A stretch of DNA of 56,914 nt from Tychonema sp. LEGE 07203 (GCF_015207285.1 NZ_JADEXD010000016.1:1-56914); one strand, 5' to 3'. Shown: positions 35,423-44,589, counted from the stretch's first letter. Notes: a model not told the origin generated them from the sequence alone. Translations and numbers: made by a program.

Positions 35423-35921
35423 TGGTCAGTTGTCAGTTGTTAGTTGGCAGTTGTTAGTTGGCAGTTGTTAGTTGGCAGTTGTTAGTTGACAGGAAAGCAG
35501 TTGGCTGTTGTTAGTTGTTAGTTGGCTGTTGTTAGTTGTTAATTGTTAGTTGGTAGGGGCGGTGCCAAGAGTGCCCGCCCTCTTAGTTGTTGATTGTTAG
35601 TTGGTAGGGGCGGTGTCAAGAGTGCCCGCCCTCTTAGTTGTTGATTGTTAGTTGGTAGGGGCGGTGCCAAGAGTGCCCGCCCTCTTAGTTGTTAATTGTT
35701 AGGTGGTAGGGGCGGTGGATGGTGCGGGCGGGCCCTCTTAGTTGTTAATTGTTATTTGGTAGTTGTTAGTTGTTAATTGTTAGTTATTAATGCCAAATGT
35801 CTAATGCTTTCCTCTCAAATGCTTTCCTGTCAAATACCCAATGCTTTCCTGTCAACTGCTTTCGGAGCAACTAACAACTGCCAACCACCAACTGCTTTCC
35901 TGTCAACTGCCAACTAACTAA
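35423..35921. repeat. GTTAGTT heptamer array and 51-bp tandem repeat x4
   Basis: Two repeats are nested. GTTAGTT-type heptamers occupy about 35426-35550 and 35740-35790, and their reverse-complement type (CAACTGC, CAACTAAC) occurs near 35850-35920. Between them, a 51-bp unit starting GGTAGGGGCGGTGCCAAGAG recurs at 35552, 35603, 35654 and 35705; the last copy is altered. The GGGGCGGTGC...GCCCGCCC core resembles elements at 49489 and 54231. No gene is present. Confidence 0.9.
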
Positions 35922-37361
35922 TTACCATTCCGATGCGAATGGCGGTTCAAAAAAACTCGGACTCAGCTCTACATCGGTCAAATCTGTTTCGCTCAAATAA
36001 GCGTCGGTCAAAAATACGCCCTTCAAATTTGCCCCCTTCAGGTTAGCACCTTTCAGGTTAGCACCTCTGAGATTAACTCGGAATAAATGAGCGTCGCTCA
36101 AGTCTGCCTCAGTTAAATCTGCTCCCTCCAAATTTACTCTCATCAAATCTGCTTTTCTGAGGTCAGCTTCGTTTAATTTAGCGCCGCTGAGGTCAGCTTT
36201 TGTTAAGTCTACACCTCTCAAGTCTGCGCCGCTCAAGTTAGCGAACAGCAAAGTAGCTCCGGTGAAATCTGTCTCTCTCAAATCGGCATCGCTTAAATTA
36301 GCGCCGCTGAGGTCGGCTCTTGTTAAGTCTACACCCCGAAGGTCAGCAGAACTCAAGTTTACTTGGTGCAAAATTGCGCCGCTTAAATCGGCTCCTCTTA
36401 AATCTGTTCCCTCCAAGTTTGCACCTTTAAGATAAGCTTTTTTTAAGCTGGCTCTGCTGAGGTCTACATTTTTGAGATTGACCGAACTTAAGTTAGAATT
36501 GCTCAAATTGGCTCCGCTTAAATCTGACCCGTTTAAGTCTGCTCCGGTTAAGTTTACCCCTTGCAGCAATACATTGGGAGCAATTAAATAAGCTCCGCCC
36601 AGACGGGGATCAATGCCTTCTGAAAACAATGTTTGGTTGCTGTAAACAGCTTTTTCTAGAATGGTACCGCTCAAACTGGCTTCCCTCAAGTCTGCTCCGC
36701 TGAGGTTGGCTCCTGCTAAGTTTGCCCGATCGAGCTTTGCTCCAAATAAAATAGCTTTGTATAAATTTGTCCGCCGCAAATCGGCTCCCTTTAAATCCGC
36801 TCCGGTCAAATCTACCATAATCAGATTTAATCCCGGAAGCGAGGCATTGGGAGCGAGCAAAATTGCTCCCAATTCCGCTGGATCGATCTCGTCGGGAAAG
36901 ATAGTCCGGTTGTTGTAGACGGATTTGTCTAAAATGGTGCCGGTCATTTGAGAACCGCGCAAATCCGCGCCGCTGAGGTTGGCTCTGGTGAAGTTGGCTT
37001 GTTGAAGATTTGCTCCAACTAAATTGGCCTTGATCAAACTTGCGCCTTTGAGATTGGCTTGAGTGAGTTCGGCTCCTACCAGAGTAGCTTCTCGCAGGAC
37101 AGCACCGGTCAAATCGGCTCTGGTGAGGTTGGCTAAATTGAGCAGTGACTCAGCTAAATCCGCGCCGCTGAGGTTGGCGCGGGTGAGATCGGCTTCAATC
37201 AAATCTGCATACCTGAGAATAGCGTCTTTGAGGTTGGTTTCTCGGAGGTCGCTTCCTCTGAGGTTGGCTCCCCGGAATTCCGCACCGCCGAGGTTAGCAC
37301 CTTTAAGCGCTTGTCCCCGGAGGTCGAGCCGGTGCAGAAAGTCACCAACGTTCATTTCCAT
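35922..37361 (-). CDS. Pentapeptide-repeat protein
   Basis: 479 residues almost wholly made of A(D/N)LxX pentapeptides, which fold into a right-handed quadrilateral beta-helix. Runs cover about 10-150, 178-245 and 268-470. Two short non-repeat inserts interrupt them; each has a D(K/E)(S/A)VYxN(R/Q)T and P(D/E)xIDPxxxGA pattern, so the protein looks like duplicated modules joined by a conserved spacer. No signal peptide or membrane helix. Such proteins are very common in cyanobacteria. Partners are unknown; some mimic DNA, but nothing here shows that. Start is ATG 37361; ATG 37355 is equally possible. Confidence 0.92.
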   Translation of the reverse strand: MEMNVGDFLHRLDLRGQALKGANLGGAEFRGANLRGSDLRETNLKDAILRYADLIEADLTRANLSGADLAESLLNLANLTRADLTGAVLREATLVGAELTQANLKGASLIKANLVGANLQQANFTRANLSGADLRGSQMTGTILDKSVYNNRTIFPDEIDPAELGAILLAPNASLPGLNLIMVDLTGADLKGADLRRTNLYKAILFGAKLDRANLAGANLSGADLREASLSGTILEKAVYSNQTLFSEGIDPRLGGAYLIAPNVLLQGVNLTGADLNGSDLSGANLSNSNLSSVNLKNVDLSRASLKKAYLKGANLEGTDLRGADLSGAILHQVNLSSADLRGVDLTRADLSGANLSDADLRETDFTGATLLFANLSGADLRGVDLTKADLSGAKLNEADLRKADLMRVNLEGADLTEADLSDAHLFRVNLRGANLKGANLKGANLKGVFLTDAYLSETDLTDVELSPSFFEPPFASEW

Positions 37362-37389
37362 GTCAGATTCGCTCTTTTTAATGCTGAAC

Positions 37390-39162
37390 CTAGCTTGACA
37401 TTCCGCGGCCTGAATCGGGAATAGCCGAAAAACTATAAATTTTTTGGGGTTGAAGCCTCGCGCAGGCCCAGGCGACTTGTTCGAGGGGGAAGGTTTCTCG
37501 ATCGAGCTGGACTTGCAGGGTTTTCAGCGGATCTCCACCGGAAGAAACCATGAATTCTAATGTTTGCAAGTTCGGCTCTGTGCTGAGGTCGCTGAGAATT
37601 TGGACGATCGCCTTGACATAAGGATGGTTTTGCTCTTTGTACCATTCCGGGGCCGCGAGTCCGGCTTGATCGAAGCCGAGGTGAACGATCACAGAGCCTT
37701 CTCCAAACAAAGCTATGCCCACCGGCCGCGCTTCTTCTTGCAGCAGCAAGTCTTGGCCCGCCGCCAACTGTCGCAGTTTTTCGAGGTGTCCGTACCGATT
37801 TTGGATGGCAGAATCTTCTTCTGTTCCTTCTTCCCTCGAATCTCTTCCTTCTTCCTTCTTCCCTCGGACTTCTTCCTTCGTGTCGTTCCACTGAATCGCC
37901 ACTGTTACTAAATAAGTTTGCAACAGCATATGACCGAGTTTTTCGGCTTTTGTTGCCAAATAAATCGAGTTATAATCTGTAGCTTCAATTAGTAAGGGGA
38001 CGCGATCGGCAACTTCAATGCCGTAACCTTTCAAACCAGCAATTTTGCGCGGGTTGTTGGTAATCAACCGAATTTTTTTCACTCCCAAATCGTTGAGCAT
38101 TTGCGCTCCAACGCCGTAGTTTCGCAAATCGGCGGGAAAGCCCAAGCGCTCGTTAGCTTCTACGGTATCGTATCCCAAATCTTGCAGCGAGTAAGCTTTT
38201 AGTTTATTTACCAATCCAATGCCCCGACCTTCTTGGCGCAAGTAAACTATGATGCCAGAACCGACATTTTCGATCATTTTCAGTGCCGCTTGCAGTTGCA
38301 TCCGACAGTCGCAGCGCAGGGAACCCAAAGCGTCGCCGGTCAGACATTCGGAATGTACTCGCACCATCACGGGTTTGTCCTTAAATTCTGCGGGGTCGCC
38401 CTTGACAATAGCAACGTGTTCTGAATTGTCTTGAGTGTCGCGGTAGGCGTAAATCATAAAATCGCCGAATTCAGTGGGCAATTTGGCGACTGTTTCGCGG
38501 CGGACAAATCGATCGTGCTTGAGTCGGTAGCTAATTAAGTCAGCAATGCTGATGATTTTGAGGTTGTGGGTTTTGGCGTACTCGATTAATTCCGGCAACC
38601 TGGCCATCGAACCGTCGGGGTTTTGAATTTCGCAGATCGCGCCGCTGGGATAGAGGCCCGCGAGTCTGGCGAGGTCAACGGAGGCCTCGGTGTGGCCGGC
38701 GCGTTTGAGAACGCCGCCGTCGATCGCCCGCAGGGGGAAAATGTGACCGGGACGGCGCAAGTCTTGAGGTTTGGTGTCCGGGTGGATCGCAACTTGGATG
38801 GTGCGGGCCCGGTCTTCGGCGGAGATGCCGGTACTGACGCCGCTAACTGCATCGATGCTGACGGTGAAGGCTGTTTGATTGTTATCGGTGTTTTTGCTGA
38901 CCATCAGGGGCAGTTCGAGCCGATCGAGCCTGTCCCCGCTCAAGGCCAGACAAATCAAACCCCGCGCGTTCACTGCCATGAAATTGATATTGTCGGGGGT
39001 GGCGAATTGGGCGGCACAAATCACGTCGCCTTCGTTTTCGCGGTTTTCGTCATCGACTACTACAAGCATCCGACCTGCTTTGAGGTCTGCGAGGGCGCTG
39101 TCAATTGAGTCAAAGTCGAAGGATTGAGTTGAGGTGTTGTTATTGGGCACTGAGAAGTTCAA
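37390..39162 (-). CDS. ribBA: Bifunctional DHBP synthase / GTP cyclohydrolase II
   Basis: 590 residues. RibB (about 15-215) has VDDENRENEGD, the PGHIFPLRA loop and GHTEASVDLARLAG. RibA (about 220-430) has the zinc site SECLTGDALGSLRCDC, the YLRQEGRGIGL motif and LITNNPRKIAGLKGYG. They make 3,4-dihydroxy-2-butanone 4-phosphate and the pyrimidine precursor of riboflavin. A C-terminal domain of about 130 residues (460-590) follows, as in other cyanobacterial RibBA. A charged low-complexity insert (about 433-455, KEEVRGKKEEG and so on) joins them; it is encoded by GAAG(G/A)AAG-type microrepeat DNA and seems to be a repeat expansion within the linker. Confidence 0.96.
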   Translation of the reverse strand: MNFSVPNNNTSTQSFDFDSIDSALADLKAGRMLVVVDDENRENEGDVICAAQFATPDNINFMAVNARGLICLALSGDRLDRLELPLMVSKNTDNNQTAFTVSIDAVSGVSTGISAEDRARTIQVAIHPDTKPQDLRRPGHIFPLRAIDGGVLKRAGHTEASVDLARLAGLYPSGAICEIQNPDGSMARLPELIEYAKTHNLKIISIADLISYRLKHDRFVRRETVAKLPTEFGDFMIYAYRDTQDNSEHVAIVKGDPAEFKDKPVMVRVHSECLTGDALGSLRCDCRMQLQAALKMIENVGSGIIVYLRQEGRGIGLVNKLKAYSLQDLGYDTVEANERLGFPADLRNYGVGAQMLNDLGVKKIRLITNNPRKIAGLKGYGIEVADRVPLLIEATDYNSIYLATKAEKLGHMLLQTYLVTVAIQWNDTKEEVRGKKEEGRDSREEGTEEDSAIQNRYGHLEKLRQLAAGQDLLLQEEARPVGIALFGEGSVIVHLGFDQAGLAAPEWYKEQNHPYVKAIVQILSDLSTEPNLQTLEFMVSSGGDPLKTLQVQLDRETFPLEQVAWACARLQPQKIYSFSAIPDSGRGMSS

Positions 39163-39735
39163 GCTATAAACTGTATTGTTATGGAAATAGAATCTATTTT
39201 TGATTGTAACCTTTTGTATCCGCCAGGACGATTCCTCGATCGAGTTGAGTTGGACACAATTTCCCAGCTTGGGTACTATAAAAATAGCAATTTGTCAACC
39301 AAAAATTGTCGGAGTATTGAATGAGCTTAACTGAGATGGCGCAGATTTTAGCTAAACCGTACTTCCAAACTCCTAACTGTCTAATTTACAATTTTACAAT
39401 ATGGATTCTTTAGAAGCAATGAAGCTGCTGTCAATAAAGTTAGTATTAGTTATTTTTTGTCATGTAGTTGATATTAGACGATCGCCCGCGAAATCTTTAC
39501 TAAAACTTTAAGAAAGTCGGCCAGAATCTGTGGTTTACTGAAAATCTAAAATAGTCGATCGAGCCTGGAGCATCTCCGGGTTGGTAAAAATTTTTTTTGT
39601 GCGAGTGCGATCGTCCCAGAAGAGCCCGTGTATAACGTGCGAGTTGTTCAAGAGTTCGCGGGCGTGAAAGCAAAACACAGATGCTCCCCATCAACCGACT
39701 TAATTTTTTTTGAAACTGATTCCGAGGAGAATTTT
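39163..39735. other. 570-bp spacer, with a possible methyltransferase relic
   Basis: From ATG 39321 a short frame reads MSLTEMAQILAKP and TPNCLIYN. After a frame change near 39398 it continues MDSLEAMKLLS. The phrase LIYN...D-LEAM(K)LL resembles the start of N6-adenine DNA methyltransferases, where the NxDxLEAMxxLP segment is followed by a SPPY motif. Stops follow soon and no motif IV is seen. I regard it as a degraded fragment, not a gene. The remaining spacer shows nothing recognised. Confidence 0.3.
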
Positions 39736-40638
39736 ATGAATGCCACTACTCACAACAGTATCCACAAAACTTGCTCGGTGGCTGTTTTCTGTGCAATCAT
39801 CGCACTGCAGCCACAAAAGGGTACAGCAGCAACGCTATCTAACGGCTGGAATTACGCGATCGACTCCTTCAACGACGGCGTGACGGGGCCCCAAATCGGC
39901 GGCGGCGCATTTGAATTTTACGGCATCGCCGTCAAAGAAACATCAGATACAGCTTTCATCGCCATCAACTCAAATCTAAGTTTAGCAGGATATGCAGACC
40001 CACTAGCTCTCCGAGGCAACATCAACTACGGCGATTTGTTCTTCAACTTTTCCGGTCAAAACTTCAACACAGCTAACGCAAACGGCAGCTTATTTGCCGT
40101 TCGCTTTGCCGAAGGAAATGACTCAGGCGTGGCGACAACAGGCGTTTACAGCAATGTCACCGCTAAAAGCGTCACCCAAACTAACTCCGGCTTTAGCAAT
40201 TTAAATCAATTCAACACCGTAGTTGCATCTCAAGGCGGTACTCCATCAATGGGCGATTTAGCTGCCACAGACCCCTATTTTGAACAAACAGGAGACTGGA
40301 CAGTTCTCAACTCGATTTCTACTGGTACAAAAGTAGGAGAAATCAACTTTTTAACCCCAGCAACTTTGAGCGCCCTCGGTCTGAATTTCGCTCAATTTAA
40401 TGCAGTAGGTTCTCAGACAATCGGATTCAGTTTCAACAAATCTGCTATGCCTTCGGGGAGCTATATTGCTAACTTGTTTGCAGAATGCGCTAATGATGCG
40501 ATCGCCATTAAAAGCTCCTTTGAAGCAAGCTCTCCTGAAGCCGTACCCGAACCTTCTACTTGGTTCGCTACTTTAGTAGGATTGAGCTTTTTAGGTATGG
40601 GTGCGGCGAAACGCAAAATTAAGGTCAAGATTAGCTGA
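39736..40638 (+). CDS. PEP-CTERM sorted exported protein
   Basis: 300 residues from ATG 39736, preceded by GAGGAG; the upstream frame lacks a reasonable start. A signal peptide (about 1-34, hydrophobic core VAVFCAIIALQ, cleavage at about AATL) leads to a beta-rich body. That body carries an XDD-like layout: FNDG...GGGAFEFYGIA, INYGDLFFNFSGQNFN, FAVRFAEGNDS and VSGVTAKSV-like turns. The C-terminus is VPEPSTWFA, then a hydrophobic helix and the basic end AKRKIKVKI. This is the sorting signal processed by exosortase. Members of this kind are released or held at the cell surface, often with exopolysaccharide. A terminator follows at 40675. Confidence 0.85.
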   Translation: MNATTHNSIHKTCSVAVFCAIIALQPQKGTAATLSNGWNYAIDSFNDGVTGPQIGGGAFEFYGIAVKETSDTAFIAINSNLSLAGYADPLALRGNINYGDLFFNFSGQNFNTANANGSLFAVRFAEGNDSGVATTGVYSNVTAKSVTQTNSGFSNLNQFNTVVASQGGTPSMGDLAATDPYFEQTGDWTVLNSISTGTKVGEINFLTPATLSALGLNFAQFNAVGSQTIGFSFNKSAMPSGSYIANLFAECANDAIAIKSSFEASSPEAVPEPSTWFATLVGLSFLGMGAAKRKIKVKIS

Positions 40639-40674
40639 AATTAAAAGTTTGCAACACACTTAAGATGGCACTTA

Positions 40675-40705
40675 GAACCCCGAATTCTTCCAGAATTGGG
40701 GTTTT
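40675..40705 (+). terminator. Rho-independent terminator after the PEP-CTERM gene
   Basis: GAACCCCGAATTC and GAATTGGGGTTTT form a stem with one bulged G and a loop of five bases. It lies 37 bp after the stop. Confidence 0.7.
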
Positions 40706-40884
40706 GGATATTTTTGATCGGCCAGTCGGCCGCCACCGACAAAAGTTTGTGCATCAGTCTTAAATTGAGACAAGTGCACTGCCAACCCTACGCCGATCGA
40801 CTGGGAGCAATCTCGATCGCCCATATCGTTTCCGGTTGCATCGGAATCATAAAATCGAGTCAACAGCCAACAGTCAACAATCAA

Positions 40885-41053
40885 CAATTCCGGTATGAGT
40901 GCAACTCACATCTTGCACCATTGTCAGCAACGGGCTCGCGTGCCCGTTCCACAACAACTGCATTTTCTTGTGGGGAGTAGGGGTTGGGCAGGAGAGCCCG
41001 CCCAGAAAAAGCTTATTGAAAATGGTGCAATATCTCAGGTGCAACCGGAATTG
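40885..41053. repeat. 169-bp palindromic element CAATTCCGGT...ACCGGAATTG
   Basis: The left arm CAATTCCGGT, then TGCAAC and TTGCACCATT (40885-40922), pairs with the right arm AATGGTGCAA, AGGTGCAACCGGAATTG (41021-41053). A short insertion in the left arm breaks the match. The middle includes a smaller hairpin AACGGGC/GCCCGTT (40928-40950). A one-sided copy of the GGTGCAATATCTxAGG arm is at 3748. A partial copy of the GATATCGTTTCCGGTTG repeat lies at 40822-40855. CCGGAATTGATATCAAA also follows the heptamer array at 14727. Confidence 0.75.
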
Positions 41054-41064
41054 ATATCAAAAGA

Positions 41065-43719
41065 TTATCGAGAGATAAAATGCGCCCAAACATTCCCATC
41101 AGGCCCCGCAACTTGATTGACGTAACTGTAGGGATACATCAACTTTCTTCCCTCAGTATTGCTGTAACCAGTGAGAGCATCTCCCCAAGGATCTTGCACG
41201 ATATAACCCTGGGAATTGTAGCCAATCAAAGTGATAATGTGACCTGCCGCCGTAAAATCTCCCGCTAAAACTACCGGCCGCCGATTCAACAATTGGGATC
41301 GCACATCCGCCCACTTACGAGTCGTACTAAAACTCGTCTTGAACCCGTAAGCCTGAATCAGCGCGGAAAGCACGTTATGATCCGTTTGTGAACCCTGGCC
41401 GGCATAGTCGAAACACCACTGCAACAACTCATCCTCCAACTGTCCGCCCCATTTAGAGCGAACGCCGTAATAATAAAACACCATGGCGATCGCAGTTACA
41501 TTGCAAGTAGACCAATCAAAACGCGGATTGTCCCGCTGCGAGAAATACGGCACGTTCAATTCCACATTGTTCGGAACCGGATCGAAAATTTTATCTCCCC
41601 GTTTGAACTGAACAAAATTCGGCAAAATATAACCTGTATTGCCAAAATTCGACAGTTCTTCAGTCAGGGAAACTTTGATGTGACTGCCTTCCAAACCGTA
41701 GCTTTCCACGCCGTAAACTCTACCTAAAGGCAGTGTAGTTCTTTCAGTAGCACTTAGTTTGCTAGCATCTAACGGGCGTTTTTTAAACACATTTGGTTGC
41801 AGCATCGTCATTGTCAAAGCATCAGGGTCAAAAGGAACTTCTTTGCCGTTCTTTTTGATTTTAACGAACTGCCAATAAATAAATCCGACATTGCCGAAAC
41901 CGGGAATAGATTCGGCGAGAGTTACTCGGAAATGTCCCAAAACGCACGCATAGCCAGTGATGGTGTAGGTGCTGCCTAAAATTACAGTAGCAACTCCATT
42001 GGCCGGCAGTTTGGATGAATCTACTGGTTGGCTTTTAATCAGAGTTGTTTTAGTTACCAACAGTTGAGCGCCCCCGCTGCTGTTCGGTACGTCGCCTAGA
42101 TCGAATTTAAAAATTTTCGTACCTTTGGCCAACTGAACGTCTGGTTCGTAAAAATAGCCAAAAGTGCCGATCGGCAAAATTGCCGAATCCAGAACCACCT
42201 TGAGATGGCCGTCAACAAATCCGTACTTGCTCACCGTCAAAGTTTGACCTGCTTTGACAAAAACTTTTTGCTGATTGTTGAGGCGGGAAGAATCAACCGG
42301 AGCTACCTTAAAAAAAGTAGCAGAAACTATCTTTAAGGTCAAACCTTGTCCGACAGTCAGCGGATCGGAACTGACTGTAATGTAAACTATTTGGCTGGCG
42401 GTAACATTGCCTTTGCTGTTAGTTGCGCGCAACCTCAGCCAACGAGCTCCTGCTACGCTAAATCCTTTAGGCAAATTCACTTGCCAAGTGCCGGCTTGTT
42501 GGTTTAGGGTAACAGTGAGTGGAAATTTATCTTCAGCTATTACATCAACTTTTACCGCTTCCTGCTTGTCAAAAGTACCCCGGAGGACGATCGCCTGATT
42601 TACCAAAACTTCTGTCGGGCCTTGATAAGTTAAATTCGGGGCAGGGTTAAAAGATTTACCCCCGCGACTGAATTGCACGAAATCGGGAAAAACAAAACCC
42701 GTATTGCCAAAGGAAGGCAAATTTTCAGTCAGCGAGACTTTGACATCACCTTGTTCTGTAGAGAATGCAGAAACTCCGTAAATCATTCCCACCGGCAAAG
42801 TAATTTTTTCTTGCGGTTGCAGGCTTGCCACATTCACCGGCCGCTTTTTAAACACAGTAGTTTTGACAACAGTCATCGTAACTGCATTTCTATCAAACTG
42901 AATTCCTCTCCCGTCTTGCAAAATTTGGACGTGTTGCGAGTACAAAAATCCTGAGTTTACAAAGTTGGGAATCGGGCTGTTTAAGGTGACGCGAAAATGA
43001 TTTTCTACGCAAGCGTAGCCGAGAATATTGAAAGTTTCTCCTTGATAAAATCGGACTTTCTGATTTTCTGCTAAAGTAGCAGAATCTGCCGGGTTGCGCT
43101 TGAACCAAGTTTTTCTGTTTACCCACAGCAACATCATTCCAGGCGGCGGGGCGGGTAATTGGGCGCGATCGAATATCATGATTTTTGCGCCGTTTGTGAT
43201 GACTGCGTGCTTTTCGTAAAAAAAGCCGGAATTCCCCACCGGATAAATTGGATTATTTAATTTAACATTCAGGTGCCCGTCTTCTAACTCGTAGTCGGTA
43301 ATTTGATAAGTTGTTCCGGCTGGTACGTCCGCTTTTTGCAGCTCGTTGAGACTGCTGCTGGGCACTGTTCCGACTTTGAATCGGGTAAATTGGAGAATAA
43401 TTAACGTAAAAGAGCGATCGGGCGTGTTAGAAGCAGGATTAACTTTGATGCTAATTGTTTGTTCGCCGATAACTTTGCCAGTCTTATCAGTTGCCTTCAC
43501 CTGCACCGTGCGAGCTCCAGGGCGATCGAATCCTTTCTCTAAACTGATGTTCCAAATGCCTGTAGATAAATTCATCTCAGCATTTAGGGGATTTGAGCCT
43601 TCTGCTGCTGAAATCGCCACCACTTGATTTTTGTCAAAACTGCCAACTAAGACAGCGGCTCGATTCGCCTCAACTTCTTGGGGGCCTAAGTAACTGAAAA
43701 TACTGTTGTTGTTTGTCAT
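41065..43719 (-). CDS. Large modular protein with C-terminal C39-like peptidase domain
   Basis: 884 residues. The body is an internal duplication: Ig-like domain, then three related 65-70-residue modules (A, B, C), repeated twice (about 1-345 and 360-715). The modules carry phrases such as TVFKKRPVN(V/A)ASL, T(Y/I)xIT(D/G)Y and FGNTGF(V/I). The C-terminal domain (about 720-884) is C39-type papain-like: NVPYFSQRDNPRFDWSTCN with the catalytic Cys, GHIITLIGY with His, and VQDPWGD with Asp. No signal peptide is seen at the N-terminus (MTNNNSIFSYLG), so export would need another route. It may bind a ligand through its repeats and cleave a peptide; neither is known. Only a short palindromic spacer follows it. 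Confidence 0.8.
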   Translation of the reverse strand: MTNNNSIFSYLGPQEVEANRAAVLVGSFDKNQVVAISAAEGSNPLNAEMNLSTGIWNISLEKGFDRPGARTVQVKATDKTGKVIGEQTISIKVNPASNTPDRSFTLIILQFTRFKVGTVPSSSLNELQKADVPAGTTYQITDYELEDGHLNVKLNNPIYPVGNSGFFYEKHAVITNGAKIMIFDRAQLPAPPPGMMLLWVNRKTWFKRNPADSATLAENQKVRFYQGETFNILGYACVENHFRVTLNSPIPNFVNSGFLYSQHVQILQDGRGIQFDRNAVTMTVVKTTVFKKRPVNVASLQPQEKITLPVGMIYGVSAFSTEQGDVKVSLTENLPSFGNTGFVFPDFVQFSRGGKSFNPAPNLTYQGPTEVLVNQAIVLRGTFDKQEAVKVDVIAEDKFPLTVTLNQQAGTWQVNLPKGFSVAGARWLRLRATNSKGNVTASQIVYITVSSDPLTVGQGLTLKIVSATFFKVAPVDSSRLNNQQKVFVKAGQTLTVSKYGFVDGHLKVVLDSAILPIGTFGYFYEPDVQLAKGTKIFKFDLGDVPNSSGGAQLLVTKTTLIKSQPVDSSKLPANGVATVILGSTYTITGYACVLGHFRVTLAESIPGFGNVGFIYWQFVKIKKNGKEVPFDPDALTMTMLQPNVFKKRPLDASKLSATERTTLPLGRVYGVESYGLEGSHIKVSLTEELSNFGNTGYILPNFVQFKRGDKIFDPVPNNVELNVPYFSQRDNPRFDWSTCNVTAIAMVFYYYGVRSKWGGQLEDELLQWCFDYAGQGSQTDHNVLSALIQAYGFKTSFSTTRKWADVRSQLLNRRPVVLAGDFTAAGHIITLIGYNSQGYIVQDPWGDALTGYSNTEGRKLMYPYSYVNQVAGPDGNVWAHFISR

Positions 43720-43806
43720 TCTCTATCTGCCTACCTACTTAATTATTCAGCTACAGCAAGGATAACTTCTGATTTTATCAAACACAATGACTTAATCGCT
43801 GACAAA

Positions 43807-43835
43807 ACCGCCCCTCGACTGAATCTAGGGGCGGT
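43807..43835 (-). terminator. Hairpin ACCGCCCCT...AGGGGCGGT, likely terminator
   Basis: Perfect 9-bp stem with an 11-nt loop. On the minus strand it is followed by TTTTGTC. It lies about 180 bp after the peroxiredoxin gene and 88 bp before the start of the C39-like gene. Confidence 0.6.
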
Positions 43836-44017
43836 GAAAGCCTTTTAAAGCATGAATTTTGAATGGTTGATAGGATTTGCAGGCAAAATCTAACTGTAGG
43901 CTGTGCACCGCGCACCTGACGACAATCTAGGCTGCTCGATCGCATTTGTCGTGCAAGTTTTGGGGGAACAAATATAGTTAGAGTAGGTTGTTAACCCCCC
44001 GTACCCGTGACCCCTCA

Positions 44018-44458
44018 CTAAACTATGGTGACAAGAATATCTTGAGCGTGAGAGTCAACTTTCAGATTGTCTCCTTCATAAACCTGAATAATTTTGCCGG
44101 TGCCGTCGATAACAAAGGTGACGCGCTTGGCATAATCACCTTTTTCGACATCGTAAGCTTTGGTAATTGTGCCATCAACATCTGCTAATAGCTGGAAAGG
44201 CAAACCGTACTTCTCTGTAAACTTTTGGTGCGATTCTTCGTTGTCGCGGCTGACACCGAGAACTACTATATCTTTGCCTTTGTATTCTTCATGGGCTGCT
44301 TTGAAGCTTTGGGCTTGTCTGGTGCAGCCGGGGGTGTCGTCTTTGGGGTAGAAATACAAGATTACGGTTTTACCGTTGAAGTCGGAGAGGGAGACTGTTT
44401 TGCCGTTTGTGTCTTTGGCGCTGAATTGAGGGGCGGCGCACCCAACTGGTAATGTCAT
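44018..44458 (-). CDS. PrxQ/BCP-type peroxiredoxin
   Basis: 146 residues of the AhpC/TSA thioredoxin-fold family. The peroxidatic site is FYPKDDTPGCTRQ with Cys45. The resolving Cys of classical PrxQ sits five residues further on (PGCTxEACxF); here position 50 is Gln (CTRQAQSF). Cys7 (PVGCAAPQF) is the only other Cys. SRDNEESHQKFTEKYGLPFQLLAD and VTFVIDGTGKI complete the fold. It reduces H2O2 and alkyl hydroperoxides with thioredoxin. The missing resolving Cys suggests a 1-Cys mechanism or use of Cys7. No neighbour shares its strand within 1.5 kb upstream. Confidence 0.9.
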   Translation of the reverse strand: MTLPVGCAAPQFSAKDTNGKTVSLSDFNGKTVILYFYPKDDTPGCTRQAQSFKAAHEEYKGKDIVVLGVSRDNEESHQKFTEKYGLPFQLLADVDGTITKAYDVEKGDYAKRVTFVIDGTGKIIQVYEGDNLKVDSHAQDILVTIV

Positions 44459-44568
44459 AGTTGTGTTTCTCTTGGGATTTATAAATGTATTTTAATTGAT
44501 TTTGGGCGGGTTTTAAATTTTGGGGGCGGGCTAGGAGCAACGCCCCACAAGAAAATATACTTTTTGTG

Positions 44569-44589
44569 GAACAGGCATCTTGCCTGTTC
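44569..44589. repeat. Perfect hairpin GAACAGGCA-TCT-TGCCTGTTC
   Basis: 9-bp stem, 3-nt loop, in the 318-bp spacer 44459-44776. Similar GAACGGGC/GCCCGTT-type hairpins occur at 40928-40950, so this is likely a dispersed repeat. No gene is in the spacer. Confidence 0.6.

Noticed and set aside
35552..35755. Considered as CRISPR
   Set aside because: Units of 51 bp are identical through their full length with no unique spacers.
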